From Alphaproteobacteria bacterium (GTDB lineage Bacteria > Pseudomonadota > Alphaproteobacteria > UBA8366), in NCBI GenBank assembly GCA_029861675.1, contig JAOTYV010000108.1:1-13589 (forward strand): a stretch of DNA of 13,589 nt. Reading direction: 5' to 3'. The translations under genes and the position numbers were made by a program. The number at the start of each line of letters is the position of its first letter. Within the stretch, counting starts at the first letter, position 1. This document shows, one piece after another, positions 1-7,946 of this stretch. The notes under the pieces were generated by a model that was not told the DNA's origin, ran no database searches, and saw only the letters and a list, made by a program, of their open reading frames with translations.

Positions 1-296
1 AAATTGGTCGCCCAGATCACGCCGGTAGACGCGCAGGCCTTGGAAATCTCCCAGGCGCAGGCGAGATAGGCGAGATACGACATCCCGGCGCCGCCGTACG
101 ACTCCGGAATGAACATGGCGTTGAGCCCGAGCGCGTTGATGTCGCGGACATTGTCCCACGGGAAGTCGCTGCTGCGGTCATAATCGGCGGCGCGCGGCGC
201 GATCTTGTCGCGCGCCAGCGCGCGAACGCTGTCGAGCAGCATGGATTCGTCGTCGTTGAGCCGCAGCGTGGCGTCGAGTTGGTCGAATACCGTCAT
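1..296 (-). CDS. Acyl-CoA dehydrogenase, N-terminal part (runs off the window)
   Basis: Partial gene: about 98 N-terminal residues are visible and the rest lies beyond base 1. It begins MTVFDQLDATLRLNDDES and contains an acyl-CoA dehydrogenase N-terminal helical domain, with the family-typical stretch LGLNAMFIPESYGGAG followed by SYLAYLACAWEISKACAST. The FAD-binding and catalytic Glu regions are out of view. The ATG at 294-296 (minus) is chosen because an AGGA lies 7 nt upstream of it. Family members are flavoproteins that form the alpha,beta double bond in an acyl-CoA and pass electrons to ETF. Gene order suggests it oxidises the CoA ester made by the ligase at 1957-3630, the role AliB plays in cyclohexanecarboxylate degradation. 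The family call is firm; the substrate is inference. Confidence 0.88.
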   Translation of the reverse strand, partial: MTVFDQLDATLRLNDDESMLLDSVRALARDKIAPRAADYDRSSDFPWDNVRDINALGLNAMFIPESYGGAGMSYLAYLACAWEISKACASTGVIWATN

Positions 297-354
297 GGGT
301 CCATCCTGGTCGGGTCGAGCCGATTGATTATTGCCCGAACATGGGCCCTGCATA

Positions 355-436
355 TCATCCTTCGTCAGGCTCAGGATGAGGTCGGGAAGTTGAAAATCTC
401 ATCCTCACACTGAGCTTGACGAAGTGCGAGGGTGAG
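355..436. repeat. Inverted pair of REP-like palindromic repeats
   Basis: Two related hairpin units face each other in the gap between the SDR gene and the acyl-CoA dehydrogenase gene. Unit 1 (355-382) has arms TCATCCT and AGGATGA around the core TCGTCAGGCTC. Unit 2 (398-436), read on the minus strand, has 14-nt arms that pair with two mismatches around the core TCGTCAAGCTC. The near-identical cores in opposite orientation mark them as copies of one element. Similar CTCATCCTGAGC...GTCGAAGGATGAG sequences are common dispersed intergenic repeats in alphaproteobacteria (recollection, not searched). In the transcript they would form stem-loops between two operon genes. Confidence 0.7.
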
Positions 437-461
437 ATCGGGCACGTCTTCAACGCGCTTT

Positions 462-1193
462 TTAGATCGCCATGCCCTGGCCGCCGTCGATATAGATCGT
501 CTCGCCGGTGAGGAAGGGAATATCCTCGGAGTACAGCGCCGCGACAAGGCGCGCCACCTCGTCCGTATCGCCGGGCCGGCGCAGCGGCGAGCGGCTTTCG
601 ATCCAGCCACGGAATTTGTCGTCCTCCATCAGATCGCGGTTGATATCGGTCAGGATATAGCCCGGCGCGACGTCGAGAACGGTGATGGCGTCGCGCGCCC
701 ATTCCACCGCAAGGCAACGGGTGATCGCGCCGACCGCCGCCTTGGATGCGCAGTAGGCCAAGTTGCGCGGCACGCCGATCTTGTCGAAGAACGAGCCGAT
801 GTTGACGATCTTGCCGCCGCCCGCCGCTTTGAGGTGCGGATAGGCCTCGCGGCACATCGTCATGACCGAAGTGGCGTTGGTCGCCATCAGTTCCTCGAAT
901 TCAGCCGTGGCGAGGGTGCTGCTCTTGCTCTCCTTGTGCAGACCGGCGTTGTTGACGACGCCGATCAACCCGCCCGCCGCCGTCGTCACTTCTTGCAGCG
1001 CCTCGCGAATGCTGGTTTCGTCGGTGACGTCGCATTGCGCGCAATGATAGGCCGGGTCGTCGTCCTCGCCCGCCGGCGGGCCGCCCGCGCGCGACAGGCA
1101 GCCGACGGAGAAGCCGCGCCGTTTCAGCTCGGCGGCGATTGCAGCCCCGATGCCGCGGCTGGTGCCGGTAACCGCGATTGCGCCCTTAGCCAT
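462..1193 (-). CDS. Short-chain dehydrogenase/reductase (BadH-like role suggested)
   Basis: A complete 243-residue classical SDR. It has the NAD(P) glycine motif TGTSRGIG at 9-16, DV at 55-56, NNAG at 81-84, Asn106, Ser134, the catalytic Tyr147 and Lys151 (YCASK) and the PG motif at 177-178, so the Asn-Ser-Tyr-Lys set is intact. It should be an active oxidoreductase on a hydroxyl/keto group. Its first 8 nt overlap the end of the upstream enoyl-CoA hydratase gene (shared ATGGCTAA), which implies translational coupling. Position in the cluster suggests it oxidises the hydroxyacyl-CoA produced by that hydratase, the job of BadH in cyclohexanecarboxylate breakdown. The sequence is not a close match to the BadH I recall, so only the role is proposed. 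Other SDR substrates remain possible. Confidence 0.88.
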   Translation of the reverse strand: MAKGAIAVTGTSRGIGAAIAAELKRRGFSVGCLSRAGGPPAGEDDDPAYHCAQCDVTDETSIREALQEVTTAAGGLIGVVNNAGLHKESKSSTLATAEFEELMATNATSVMTMCREAYPHLKAAGGGKIVNIGSFFDKIGVPRNLAYCASKAAVGAITRCLAVEWARDAITVLDVAPGYILTDINRDLMEDDKFRGWIESRSPLRRPGDTDEVARLVAALYSEDIPFLTGETIYIDGGQGMAI

Positions 1194-1953
1194 CCTTGAA
1201 TTTCGCCTCGCGTTTCTCGACGAAGGCGGTCATGCCTTCGATCATGTCCTCGGTCTGGAAGGCCAGGGTGTTGAGATCGGCTTCGATCTTGAGGCCCGCA
1301 TCGACCGGCGTGTCGCCGGCGCGCATCACCGCTTCCCGCGCCATCTGCAGCACCGGCAGGCTGTAGCCGGTGAAGTCGCGGGCAAAGGCGATGGCGCCTT
1401 CGACCGCATCGCCGTCCAGGATCCGGCTGACCAGACCGATGCGCTCGGCTTCTTCGGCGCCGACCGCCCGTCCGGTCATGATCATCTCCAGCGCGCGCGC
1501 CTCGCCGATCACCCGGGGCAGCCGCTGGGTGCCGCCATAGCCGGGAATTGCGCCGAGCTTGATTTCCGGCAGTCCCATCTTTGCGTTCGCCGTGGCCAGA
1601 CGGAAGGTGCAGGCGAGCGCCAGCTCCATGCCGCCGCCGAAGGCGTAACCGTTGATCGCCGCAATCGACGGCATCGGCAGCGTGTCCAGCTTGGCGAAGG
1701 TACGTTGGCCGAATTCCGCGCCGCGTTTCGAGTCCATCATCGAGCGGCCGAGCAGTTCCTTGATATCGGCGCCGGCGCAGAATGCTTTTTCGCCCGCGCC
1801 AGTGAAGATCAGCGTGCGGGCGTCCGACGCCGCCACCTCGTCGATCGCCGCGCCGATATCGCGGATCAATGCCGAGTTCAACGCGTTCAGCGCGTGCGGC
1901 CGGTTCAACGTAATGACCGCCATCTCGTCGCGGCGTTCGAGCTGCATCTCCAT
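1186..1953 (-). CDS. Enoyl-CoA hydratase, crotonase family (BadK-like role)
   Basis: A 255-residue crotonase-fold protein of normal length. The oxyanion-hole segments FCAGADIKEL (58-67) and GYAFGGGMELALAC (102-115) are present. Both catalytic glutamates of true hydratases are there: Glu110 in GGGMEL and Glu130 in GLPEIKLGAIPGYGGTQRL. It should add water across an alpha,beta-unsaturated acyl-CoA. The start ATG follows GGAGAG, which is embedded in the last codons of the upstream ligase gene; the intergenic gap is only 3 nt, and the 3' end overlaps the SDR start. Between ligase and SDR in the operon, it fits hydration of a cyclic enoyl-CoA as BadK does for cyclohex-1-ene-1-carboxyl-CoA. General beta-oxidation hydratase is the alternative. 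Confidence 0.9.
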   Translation of the reverse strand: MEMQLERRDEMAVITLNRPHALNALNSALIRDIGAAIDEVAASDARTLIFTGAGEKAFCAGADIKELLGRSMMDSKRGAEFGQRTFAKLDTLPMPSIAAINGYAFGGGMELALACTFRLATANAKMGLPEIKLGAIPGYGGTQRLPRVIGEARALEMIMTGRAVGAEEAERIGLVSRILDGDAVEGAIAFARDFTGYSLPVLQMAREAVMRAGDTPVDAGLKIEADLNTLAFQTEDMIEGMTAFVEKREAKFKDG

Positions 1954-1956
1954 CGC

Positions 1957-3630
1957 TCAACTCTCCTTCGGTTCGGCGGCACGCTTGGCCGGGTCGGTGA
2001 AGCGCACCGGGGCCGGCTTGATCCTGCCGCTGCGCGCCCATTCGGCCAGTTCGCGCTTCAATATCTTGCCGCTCGCGGTCAGCGGGAAATCTTCCATCGC
2101 GATGTAGTACTCCGGCATGTCGTAGATCGACAATCCGGCGTCGTGCAGATGATCGAGCACGGCAAGGCCGGCCGGCGCGCTGCCACTTGACGGCAGGACC
2201 GCAAGCCCGACCCGTTCGCCGAGCCGTTCATCCGGTACGGCGAAGGCCGCGGCCTTCTCCACATCCGGATGCTTGATCGCCAGATCTTCGATCTTCGCCG
2301 GATGGATGTTGTGACCGCCGCGAATGATGATGTCCTTCATGCGGCCGACGATGGCGAGGTTGCCGGCCTCGTCGAACCGGCCGAGGTCGCCGGACAGGAA
2401 CCAGCCGTCGCGGTTGAACGAGTCCTCGGTCGCTTCCTGATTGTCGAAATAACCCAGCGTCAGGCACGCGCCCTTGCCGCCGATCTGGCCGATCTCGCCC
2501 GGGGCGACTTGCACGTCGCGGTCCGCCTGATCGAACAGCCGCACCGTATAGCTGGCGCCGCCACGCCCGCAGGTGGTGCAGATGGTCGCCGGGTCGTCGC
2601 TGGGCAGGGTGTATTGGTGCGACGAATTCTCGGTCATGCCGTAGACGTTTTGCGGCTTGATGCCCTGGCTGAGGAACGCCTCGGCCGTGACGGGCGGGAT
2701 CGGCGCCCCGGCCATGTAGAAGACTTCGAGCTTGCCGATGCGGTCCATACCGCGCGCCTTCTGGTCGGCCAGGATGTCCATGCCGTGCGTCGGTACGCCC
2801 ATCACATATGTCGCGCCGGTCTCGACGATCCAGTCGAGCGGTTGCATGCCGGCCGGCGGATCGTTGACCGCCAATTCGCCGCCGCAGATCAGGATCTGGG
2901 CCACCGCGACCCAGGCAATGTGATGGCTGAGCGGGCTGAGGCTGAGCAGCACCGTGTGGTCGCCGTGCCCCCAGTCCTTGACCAGGTCGCGGGCGTTGGC
3001 GAGCAGCGTGTTGTCGGAATGCAGCACGCCCTTCGGCGTGCCGGTCGTGCCCGAGGTGAAGGCGAGGTAGCAGACCTTGTCGGGGCTCTGGTCGGCATCG
3101 GGGGCGGGTGCGGCTGCGTCTTCTACCGTTGGGAATCCGGCGTTGTCGCCGCGTCCCGGTTCGAGCCGGAACACGCGGTGTATCTGGGGCAAGGCCTCGA
3201 TTGCGGAGAGGGTGGCGTCGTCGGCGCCGCCATAGCCTTCCTCGACGACCAGGGCCGCGGCGCGCAACCGGCCCAGCAGGGCGATGATTTCCTCACCCGT
3301 ATAGTTGAGATGGAGCGACGGGTTGCAGACATAGCCGTTGCGGGCGCAGGCGAGCAAGGCGATGACCGCTTCGATCCGGTTGGACTGCCAAAGCGAGACC
3401 CGCTGACCCCGAACGATGCCCGCCGCATGCATCGCCGCCGCCGCCGCGTCGGTTCGTTCCTTGACCTCGCGCCAGGTCAGCCGTCGGGCGCTGTCGCGCA
3501 AGGCGAAAGCATCGGGCCGGGTCGCGGCGTGCCCCGCCAGCAGCGAATAGAACGTATCGGGACGCCACAGCCCTTGATCGTAGTAGCGCCGTGCCGTTGC
3601 CGGGTCGTGCAGGGTCAGGACCGTGTTCAT
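1957..3630 (-). CDS. AMP-forming acyl-CoA ligase (cyclohexanecarboxylate-CoA ligase-like)
   Basis: A 557-residue member of the ANL superfamily, which activates a carboxylic acid to its CoA thioester through an acyl-AMP. Visible motifs in order: phosphate-binding TSGTTGTPKG (192-201), the YGMTEN motif (330-335), the ATP-binding GWFLSGDLG (409-417), the hinge region GRMKDIIIRGGHNIHP (429-444), and the catalytic lysine Lys522 in PLTASGKILKREL. All core residues for activity are present. It sits 2 nt downstream of the BadI-like gene and 3 nt before the hydratase, so the three genes are clearly cotranscribed. In a cyclic-acid pathway it would carry out the entry step (AliA role). Specificity cannot be read from the sequence; linear, branched or aromatic acids are possible. 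Confidence 0.88.
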   Translation of the reverse strand: MNTVLTLHDPATARRYYDQGLWRPDTFYSLLAGHAATRPDAFALRDSARRLTWREVKERTDAAAAAMHAAGIVRGQRVSLWQSNRIEAVIALLACARNGYVCNPSLHLNYTGEEIIALLGRLRAAALVVEEGYGGADDATLSAIEALPQIHRVFRLEPGRGDNAGFPTVEDAAAPAPDADQSPDKVCYLAFTSGTTGTPKGVLHSDNTLLANARDLVKDWGHGDHTVLLSLSPLSHHIAWVAVAQILICGGELAVNDPPAGMQPLDWIVETGATYVMGVPTHGMDILADQKARGMDRIGKLEVFYMAGAPIPPVTAEAFLSQGIKPQNVYGMTENSSHQYTLPSDDPATICTTCGRGGASYTVRLFDQADRDVQVAPGEIGQIGGKGACLTLGYFDNQEATEDSFNRDGWFLSGDLGRFDEAGNLAIVGRMKDIIIRGGHNIHPAKIEDLAIKHPDVEKAAAFAVPDERLGERVGLAVLPSSGSAPAGLAVLDHLHDAGLSIYDMPEYYIAMEDFPLTASGKILKRELAEWARSGRIKPAPVRFTDPAKRAAEPKES

Positions 3631-3632
3631 GG

Positions 3633-4412
3633 TTAGTGGCCGAATTTTTCCGGGTCGGGTTTGCGTTTCTCGCCGAAGGAGGCGCTCATTTCCTTCGCTT
3701 CGTCGGTGTCGAGATAGCCGCGCAACAGCAAATCATGCGCCATGCGGCTGAGCCCGTTGACGCCGGTGGTGCGCGCGCTGAAGGAATGCTTGATCGCGGC
3801 CAGCGCGACCGGGCTGCGGTCGGCGATATGCAGCGCCCAGTTGTGCGCCGCCTCGCGTAGCTCCGCATCCGGGACCACCTTGTTGATCAGCCCCATGGCG
3901 AGCGCTTCCTGTGCGCTGTAGCGTTCGTTGCAGAACCACATTTCCTTCGCCTTCTTCTTGCCGATCTGGTCTTCCAGATACCAGGTGCCGAAGCCCGCAT
4001 CGAAGCTGCCCATCGACGGGCCGACCTGCCGGAACACCGCGCTTTCGCAGGCGATGGTCAGATCGCAGATGACCTGCAACACGTTGCCGCCGCCGACCGC
4101 GTAGCCGTTGACGCAGGCGATCACCGGTTTCTGCAGCCGTTCGATGCTTTCGTACATGTCGAGTACGGGGATCACGCCGGCATAGGTCTTGGTGTCCTCC
4201 ATGCCCTCCTTGCGGCCGCCGATGCAGAAGAAGCGGTCGCCGGCGCCGGTCAGGATGATCACCCGCGTGCGCGTCTCGCGGCGGATCTTATCGATGCAAT
4301 CGCGTACGTCGAAGCACATTTGCGGGTTGAACATGTTGCCGTCGTCCGGGCGGTTCAGCGTGATCGTGCCGACCGGGCCGTCTTCCTCATACAGGATGGT
4401 CTCATAGGTCAT
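3633..4412 (-). CDS. BadI/MenB-type crotonase, probable ring-cleaving 2-ketoacyl-CoA hydrolase
   Basis: A 259-residue crotonase-superfamily protein. The stretch GYAVGGGNVLQVICDLTIA (103-121), then RQVGPSMGSFDAGFG (128-142) and IGKKKAKEMWFCNERYSAQEALAMGLIN, is the signature of the MenB/BadI branch rather than of enoyl-CoA hydratases. The usual hydratase glutamate is replaced by Val111, and Ser136 and Asp138 of the branch-specific GSFD are kept. BadI (about 260 residues) hydrolytically opens the ring of 2-ketocyclohexanecarboxyl-CoA to pimeloyl-CoA; MenB closes a ring in menaquinone synthesis. No other men genes are visible, and the catabolic neighbours favour BadI-like ring cleavage. One oddity is CIGGRKEG at 63-70, where the family usually has GGDQ. 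A MenB-type cyclase or another crotonase hydrolase is the alternative. Confidence 0.72.
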   Translation of the reverse strand: MTYETILYEEDGPVGTITLNRPDDGNMFNPQMCFDVRDCIDKIRRETRTRVIILTGAGDRFFCIGGRKEGMEDTKTYAGVIPVLDMYESIERLQKPVIACVNGYAVGGGNVLQVICDLTIACESAVFRQVGPSMGSFDAGFGTWYLEDQIGKKKAKEMWFCNERYSAQEALAMGLINKVVPDAELREAAHNWALHIADRSPVALAAIKHSFSARTTGVNGLSRMAHDLLLRGYLDTDEAKEMSASFGEKRKPDPEKFGH

Positions 4413-4436
4413 GCGATGGTCCCTCGTTGAAGTGTT

Positions 4437-5699
4437 TTATAATACGCCGTCGTCGCGCAGCCTGGCGATGGCCGCGTCGTCATGGCCGAGCAGGTTTTTC
4501 AGAATATCCTCGTTATCGGCGCCGAGCCGGGGCGGCGGCCGTCGCGGCGCGTTCGCCGCGCCATCGATCTGGATGCCGGTGTTGACCTGCGGGATTGGCG
4601 ATCCGCCGGGCTGATCGATGCGGTAGAACAGTCCGCGCGCGATCAGCTTCGGATCGGCGGTCACCTGATCCAGCCGGTTGATCGGCCCCGCCGGCACCAT
4701 CTTGGCGCTGAACAGGTCGAGCCAGTGGGCGCGCGGCTTCTCGATCAGGATTTTCTGGATTTCCGCGACCAGTTCCTGGCGCACCGCGCGGCGGTCCATA
4801 TTGGTCTTGTAGCGCGCACTCTCGGCCAGGTCGGGCCGTTCGACCGCGTCGCAAAAGCGCTGCCACAGATTGTCGTTGCCGAGGCCGAGCGTCATCGGCT
4901 CGTCGGCGGTGTGGAACACCTGATAGATCGCGATCACGCTTTCCCGCCCACCGCTGCGCCGCGGCACCTCGCCGGTGCCGAGATGGCTGGTCAGCAGACA
5001 GGTCATGAACCGGGTCATGCTTTCGACCAGGCTGATGTCGATCTTATGGCCGCGGCCGGTGCGTTGCCGGTCGGCCAGCGCCGCCAGCGCCGCATAGGCG
5101 CCGTCCATCCCGCCCAGCATATCGGCGGCGGGTCCGCCGACCTTCTGCGGATCGTTCTCCGGCTCGCCGGTCATGTCCATGACGCCGCTATATCCCTCGG
5201 CGATCAGATCGTAGCCGGGCCAGTTGGCGCGCGCGCCCGTGAGCCCGAAGCCGCTGATCGAGACGAAGATCAGGTCCGGCTTGACCGCGGCCAGGCTATC
5301 GTAATCGGTGCCCAGCTTTTCCTGGGTGCGGCGGATCTGGTTGGTCACCACCACGTCGCAGTGGCGCACCAGGTCGTGCAGGACTTCGCGGCCCGCCGGC
5401 TTGGTGTAGTCGAGCGTCATGCTCTGCTTGTTGCGGTTGACCGATTGGAACCAGAGCGATTCCCCTTCATTTAAGGGCGGGCCCCAGGCGCGCGCATCGT
5501 CGCCGGTTCCCGGCCGCTCCAGCTTGATCACGTCGGCGCCCATGTCGGCCATCAACAGGCAGGCGTACGGTCCGGCCAGCGAGGTCGTCAGGTCGAGCAC
5601 CCGCGTGCCGTCCAGCAGGTCGAACCCGCCGCCGAGGCCGAGCGCGGGCAGCCGGTGCATCGGCGCGCCTGGATCGGCTGGATTTGACGGGTCGGTCAT
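4437..5699 (-). CDS. Family III CoA-transferase (CaiB/BaiF)
   Basis: A 420-residue CaiB/BaiF (formyl-CoA transferase) family protein. The N-terminal family signature is present: LLDGTRVLDLTTSLAGPYAC, LMADMGADVIKLERPGTGDDAR, then NRNKQSMTLDY. The expected catalytic aspartate, which forms the aspartyl-CoA intermediate, is Asp193 in GGPAADMLGGMDGAYAAL. Such enzymes move CoA between carboxylic acids without ATP. It is the first gene of the operon, 24 nt before the BadI-like gene. The ATG at 5697-5699 is supported by AGGAGAG 5 nt upstream. It may activate the substrate by recycling CoA from a product, giving the pathway a second activation route beside the ligase, or act on a dicarboxylate formed by ring opening. 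The family is clear, the substrates are unknown. Confidence 0.9.
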   Translation of the reverse strand: MTDPSNPADPGAPMHRLPALGLGGGFDLLDGTRVLDLTTSLAGPYACLLMADMGADVIKLERPGTGDDARAWGPPLNEGESLWFQSVNRNKQSMTLDYTKPAGREVLHDLVRHCDVVVTNQIRRTQEKLGTDYDSLAAVKPDLIFVSISGFGLTGARANWPGYDLIAEGYSGVMDMTGEPENDPQKVGGPAADMLGGMDGAYAALAALADRQRTGRGHKIDISLVESMTRFMTCLLTSHLGTGEVPRRSGGRESVIAIYQVFHTADEPMTLGLGNDNLWQRFCDAVERPDLAESARYKTNMDRRAVRQELVAEIQKILIEKPRAHWLDLFSAKMVPAGPINRLDQVTADPKLIARGLFYRIDQPGGSPIPQVNTGIQIDGAANAPRRPPPRLGADNEDILKNLLGHDDAAIARLRDDGVL

Positions 5700-5830
5700 T
5701 CGGGCTCTCCTGAATGCAGCCGGTTTGGCCGCGCCGCGGGTTGTCTCACGCTCGCTAATGAAATACGGAAAGCGCGGCGGGCACGCAATCCCGGCCCGGT
5801 ACGTGCGGCGGCAAATCGGAGGAACGGACC

Positions 5831-6268
5831 ATGAAGATCCTGCTGATTCAAGGCGCCAACATGGTGTGGCTCGGCAAGCGCGAGCCCGCGCTGTACGGCA
5901 CCACCACGGCGGCCGAACTCGACGCGATGCTGCTCGACCACGCGGCGGCGCGCGACTGCACGCTGGATATTTTCTACACCAACCTGGAAGGCGCCGCGAT
6001 CGACCGGATCTATGCGGCGGCGGACGACGGCGTCGACGGACTGCTGATGAACCCGGCGGGCTTCACCTATGCGGGCTATGCGTTGCGCGACTGCATCAAG
6101 GCGGTGGCGCTGCCCTATGTGGAAGTGCACATGACCAACCTCGAGAAGCGCGGCACGCGGTCGGTGATCTGTCCGGTCGCGGACGGTTTCGTGGCGGGGC
6201 TCGGCGTGCAGTCCTATGTGGTCGGGCTCGACGGGTTGCTGGCGGTGATCGGAGCGGGGAAGACGTAG
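5831..6268 (+). CDS. Type II 3-dehydroquinate dehydratase-like protein, divergent
   Basis: A 145-residue protein matching the size and fold pattern of type II dehydroquinases (AroQ). Shared features: MKILLIQGAN with Asn10, REPALYG with Arg17 and the catalytic-type Tyr22, NLEG at 51-54, NPAGFTY around Asn74, ALRD with Asp87, and VEVHMTN with the catalytic-type His100. Two differences stand out. The THTS-like segment reads TYAG, so its His is a Tyr (Tyr80). The segment after VHMTN is about three residues shorter and lacks the usual HAREEFRRHS pattern that binds the dehydroquinate carboxylate. GGAGGA lies 7 nt before the ATG. It is divergent from the CoA-transferase operon (131-bp gap). I infer a changed substrate; a housekeeping AroQ is less likely but possible. 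Confidence 0.75.
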   Translation: MKILLIQGANMVWLGKREPALYGTTTAAELDAMLLDHAAARDCTLDIFYTNLEGAAIDRIYAAADDGVDGLLMNPAGFTYAGYALRDCIKAVALPYVEVHMTNLEKRGTRSVICPVADGFVAGLGVQSYVVGLDGLLAVIGAGKT

Positions 6269-6310
6269 CGGGTGGGTAAGGTTTTGGTTTGCGCCCGCAG
6301 CGCCAATGTT

Positions 6311-7573
6311 TCATTCGGTAGACGCGGTTTCCGCCAGGCGGGTTTCGAGAAAGCGGCGTTCGCTCTCGTTGTCGGTCAGCTGCCAGGCGAGGCGGTAGGC
6401 CGCATGGGCGGCCGCGCGGTCGCCGGAGCGGCGCAGCATGTCCGCGCGGGCGACGTGATAGGGCTGATAGCGGTCGAGCGTGTCCGCCGCATCGAGCGCG
6501 TCGAGGGCGGTCAGGCCGGCCGCCGGGCTGTCGGCAAACGAGCACGCGACCGCGGCGTTCAAGGCGACAATGGGCGTGGGCTGCAGCGCGTATAGTTTTT
6601 GATACAGCAGGCGAATTTCATTCCAATCGGTGCTGTCGAAATCGGGGGCGTCGGCGTGGACGGCGCTGATCGCCGCCTGAACCTGATACGGCCCGACAGC
6701 GCCGCGCGCGAGCGCGCCGATCAGCAGCGTTCGGCCGCGGTCGATTTGCTCCTGGTTCCACTGGGTCCGATCCTGCGCCTGCAGCGTCACGAGGTCCCCG
6801 GCATCGTTGCGGCGCGCCGTCCGGCGGGCATCGTGCAGCAACATGAGCGCGAGCAATCCCTGAATTTCCGCTTCGTCCGGCAGCAGGGATCGCATGATCC
6901 CGCCCAGCCGGACGGCTTCCCGGCAGAGTTCGTCGCGGATCAAGCTCTCGCCCGACGTGGCGGCATAGCCTTCGTTGAAGATCAGATAGATCACCGACAG
7001 CACCGTCTGTAGCCGCTCCGGCCATAAATCCGCATCGGGAACCTCATAGGGGATATTCGCGGCGCTGATCTTCCGTTTGGCGCGCACCAGCCGCTGCGCC
7101 ATGGTCTGTTCGGAGACCAGAAAAGCGCGTGCGATCTCAGGCGTCGAAATGCCGCAAACGGTGCGGAGCGTCAGGGCCACGCGGGCGTCGGGCGATAGCG
7201 CCGGATGACAGCAGGTGAAGATGAGCGTCAGGCGCTCGTCGGGGATGGGCTGCTCCGCTTCGTCGGGTGCCGGCGCCGCGTCGAGACGCCGCAGCGCCTC
7301 GACTTCGTCGCGCTTGCCCGCAAAATTGGCGTCGCGGCGGAAGCGATCGATTGCGCGGCGCTGCGCCGTTCGCAACAGCCAGCCTTGCGGCGAATTGGGG
7401 ACGCCCTGCGCGGGCCAGACCTTGAGCGCAGCCAGGACGGCATCCTGCATGGCGTCTTCGGCAATGTCGAAATCGCGGCAAACGGACATGAGGGCGGAAA
7501 TGACCCGCCCCCATTCCTCGCGTACGATCCGGTCGATGATCGCCTGAGCGTTTTGCGCCGCGAGTTCCGTCAT
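6311..7573 (-). CDS. ECF42-type RNA polymerase sigma factor with long C-terminal extension
   Basis: A 420-residue sigma factor, about twice the length of an ordinary ECF sigma. Sigma region 2 spans about 12-80 ([45 protein letters not shown]). Region 4 spans about 111-170 ([48 protein letters not shown]). A C-terminal extension from about 185, including LIFNEGY at 197-203, ends in helical repeat-like sequence (330-410). This architecture, plus a DGPF protein next door, defines group ECF42, in which the extension rather than a separate anti-sigma factor is thought to control activity. It starts 18 nt after the DGPF gene stop with only a weak ribosome binding site, so cotranslation is likely. 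Targets are unknown apart from the predicted upstream promoter. Confidence 0.93.
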   Translation of the reverse strand: MTELAAQNAQAIIDRIVREEWGRVISALMSVCRDFDIAEDAMQDAVLAALKVWPAQGVPNSPQGWLLRTAQRRAIDRFRRDANFAGKRDEVEALRRLDAAPAPDEAEQPIPDERLTLIFTCCHPALSPDARVALTLRTVCGISTPEIARAFLVSEQTMAQRLVRAKRKISAANIPYEVPDADLWPERLQTVLSVIYLIFNEGYAATSGESLIRDELCREAVRLGGIMRSLLPDEAEIQGLLALMLLHDARRTARRNDAGDLVTLQAQDRTQWNQEQIDRGRTLLIGALARGAVGPYQVQAAISAVHADAPDFDSTDWNEIRLLYQKLYALQPTPIVALNAAVACSFADSPAAGLTALDALDAADTLDRYQPYHVARADMLRRSGDRAAAHAAYRLAWQLTDNESERRFLETRLAETASTE

Positions 7574-7591
7574 TGCCGTTTCATACCGCCG

Positions 7592-7939
7592 CTACATCTC
7601 CATTACCGGCCTGACCTCGATCGACCCATAGGCCGCCGTGGGAATCTTGGCGGCATAGGAGAGAGCCTCATCCAGATTTTTGCAATCCAGGATATAGTAC
7701 CCGCCGAGTACCTCCTTGGTTTCGGCGAACGGGCCGTCAAGCGTCTCGGCCTTGCCGTTGCGCACGCGCACCGTGGTCGCGGTGTCGACGCCCTGAAGCG
7801 GCGCTCCTTCCTTCAGGATGCCGGCCTCTTTCACCTCATTGGTGAAGGCGCCATAAGCCGCCATCAACCCGTTGAATTCCTCCGAACCGGGTGCGGGGCC
7901 GGTACCTTCCGCACTGTAAATAAGAAACATATATTGCAT
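7592..7939 (-). CDS. DGPF/YCII-domain protein
   Basis: A 115-residue YCII-related protein beginning MQYMFLIYSAEG and carrying the hallmark DGPF at 68-71 in the context ETLDGPFAETKEVLGGYYIL. The reading frame is open for 25 more residues upstream, but the ATG at 7937-7939 is preferred: a perfect AGGAGG lies 7 nt upstream and the homologous part starts exactly there. A longer start would also run over the predicted promoter. DGPF proteins are the conserved genomic partners of ECF42 sigma factors. Their biochemical role is unsettled; YCII folds suggest a small-molecule or enzyme-like pocket. It is the first gene of a two-gene operon with the sigma factor. Confidence 0.92.
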   Translation of the reverse strand: MQYMFLIYSAEGTGPAPGSEEFNGLMAAYGAFTNEVKEAGILKEGAPLQGVDTATTVRVRNGKAETLDGPFAETKEVLGGYYILDCKNLDEALSYAAKIPTAAYGSIEVRPVMEM

Positions 7940-7946
7940 GATCGAT

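Noticed and set aside
432..1199. Long plus-strand open frame opposite the SDR gene
   Set aside because: Antisense shadow of a high-GC gene; low-complexity Arg/Ala/Val-rich product, while the minus strand encodes an intact SDR.
3633..4412. Menaquinone MenB assignment
   Set aside because: Sequence branch is shared with MenB, but no men genes are present and all neighbours are acyl-CoA catabolic.
5700..5830. Divergent promoters for the CoA-transferase operon and the dehydroquinase-like gene
   Set aside because: Promoters must lie here, but I could not find a -35/-10 pair on either strand good enough to place.
6269..6310. Possible terminator between the dehydroquinase-like and sigma genes (GCGGGTG...CGCCCGC)
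   Set aside because: Stem of 7 bp with a mismatch and a long loop, no T-run in either direction.
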